Positions 22,791 through 22,846 of a stretch of 22,846 nucleotides of DNA are shown in pieces. Position numbers and translations under genes: made by a program. The stretch is from NCBI GenBank assembly GCA_017390125.1, contig JAFPCT010000129.1:1-22846 (forward strand). Reading direction: 5' to 3'. The notes under the pieces were generated by a model. That model saw nothing but the letters and a program-made list of their open reading frames with translations. It made no database searches and was not told the origin of the DNA. Origin of the DNA: Treponema sp. (lineage in GTDB: Bacteria; Spirochaetota; Spirochaetia; Treponematales; Treponemataceae). Positions within the stretch are counted from its first letter, which is position 1, and each line of letters begins with the position of its first letter.

Positions 22791-22821
22791 TTTGGAGGTA
22801 AAGAAAAAATGTCTACCTTTG
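22791..22821 (+). promoter_or_regulatory. Bacteroidetes-type promoter for a gene beyond the window
   Basis: TTTG (22791-22794) and TACCTTTG (22814-22821) are 19 bases apart, matching the Bacteroidetes sigma-ABfr consensus of -33 TTTG and -7 TAnnTTTG. This type is not used by spirochaetes. The transcribed gene lies past the right edge. Confidence 0.75.
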
Positions 22822-22846
22822 CAATCCCAAACGAAAAACGGGGTAC

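Overview
The window is two pieces of DNA from different bacterial phyla. Bases 1 to about 21737 look like a spirochaete, most likely Treponema. The evidence is protein character: a MurE/Ddl/MurD set, a CBS-domain Mn-dependent pyrophosphatase, a TroR/MntR-type regulator and a zinc-type GluRS. It also has moderate GC and sigma70-like promoters of the TTGACA/TATAAT type. From about 21737 to the end the DNA looks like Bacteroidetes (Prevotella/Bacteroides type). It holds the 3' part of an outer-membrane beta-barrel gene, a perfect 14-bp terminator hairpin, and a textbook Bacteroidetes promoter (TTTG, 19 bp, TAnnTTTG). The join cuts the spirochaete asd gene and the porin gene in mid-frame with no mobile element, so an assembly or library chimera is the simplest reading.

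Layout of the spirochaete part. Bases 1-153: 5' part of rpsP (minus) with its promoter. Bases 330-616: a decayed LolD-like ABC ATPase on the plus strand. Bases 618-4312 (minus): argH followed by a three-gene polar amino acid ABC transporter. Bases 4342-6862 (minus): ilvB, a DtxR/MntR-family metalloregulator and ridA. Bases 6935-7932 (minus): queD and the Mn exporter mntP. Bases 8040-8663 (plus): a short formate/nitrite-type transporter. Bases 8792-14224 (plus): a cell-wall cluster murE-ddl-murD-M15 peptidase. Bases 14270-17612 (plus): a two-TM RCK ion channel with an odd selectivity filter, a free-standing cyclic-nucleotide-binding domain and a CBS/DRTGG pyrophosphatase, tightly coupled. Bases 17619-20540 (minus): a PAS-GGDEF diguanylate cyclase and gltX. 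Bases 20837-21737 (minus): a low-molecular-weight tyrosine phosphatase and the asd fragment.

Themes. Amino acid metabolism (argH, amino acid ABC importer, ilvB, ridA, asd) and peptidoglycan assembly dominate. Manganese recurs: a metalloregulator, an Mn exporter and an Mn-type pyrophosphatase all lie within 13 kb. At least five genes (argH, queD, the FNT gene, the channel and the phosphatase) have a -10 box only 6-9 bases before the ATG and no convincing Shine-Dalgarno sequence, so their mRNAs are probably leaderless. gltX, ilvB and rpsP by contrast have normal leaders and ribosome binding sites. The most unusual protein set is the channel/cNMP-sensor/CBS-pyrophosphatase operon. I saw no tRNA, rRNA, CRISPR array or insertion sequence.
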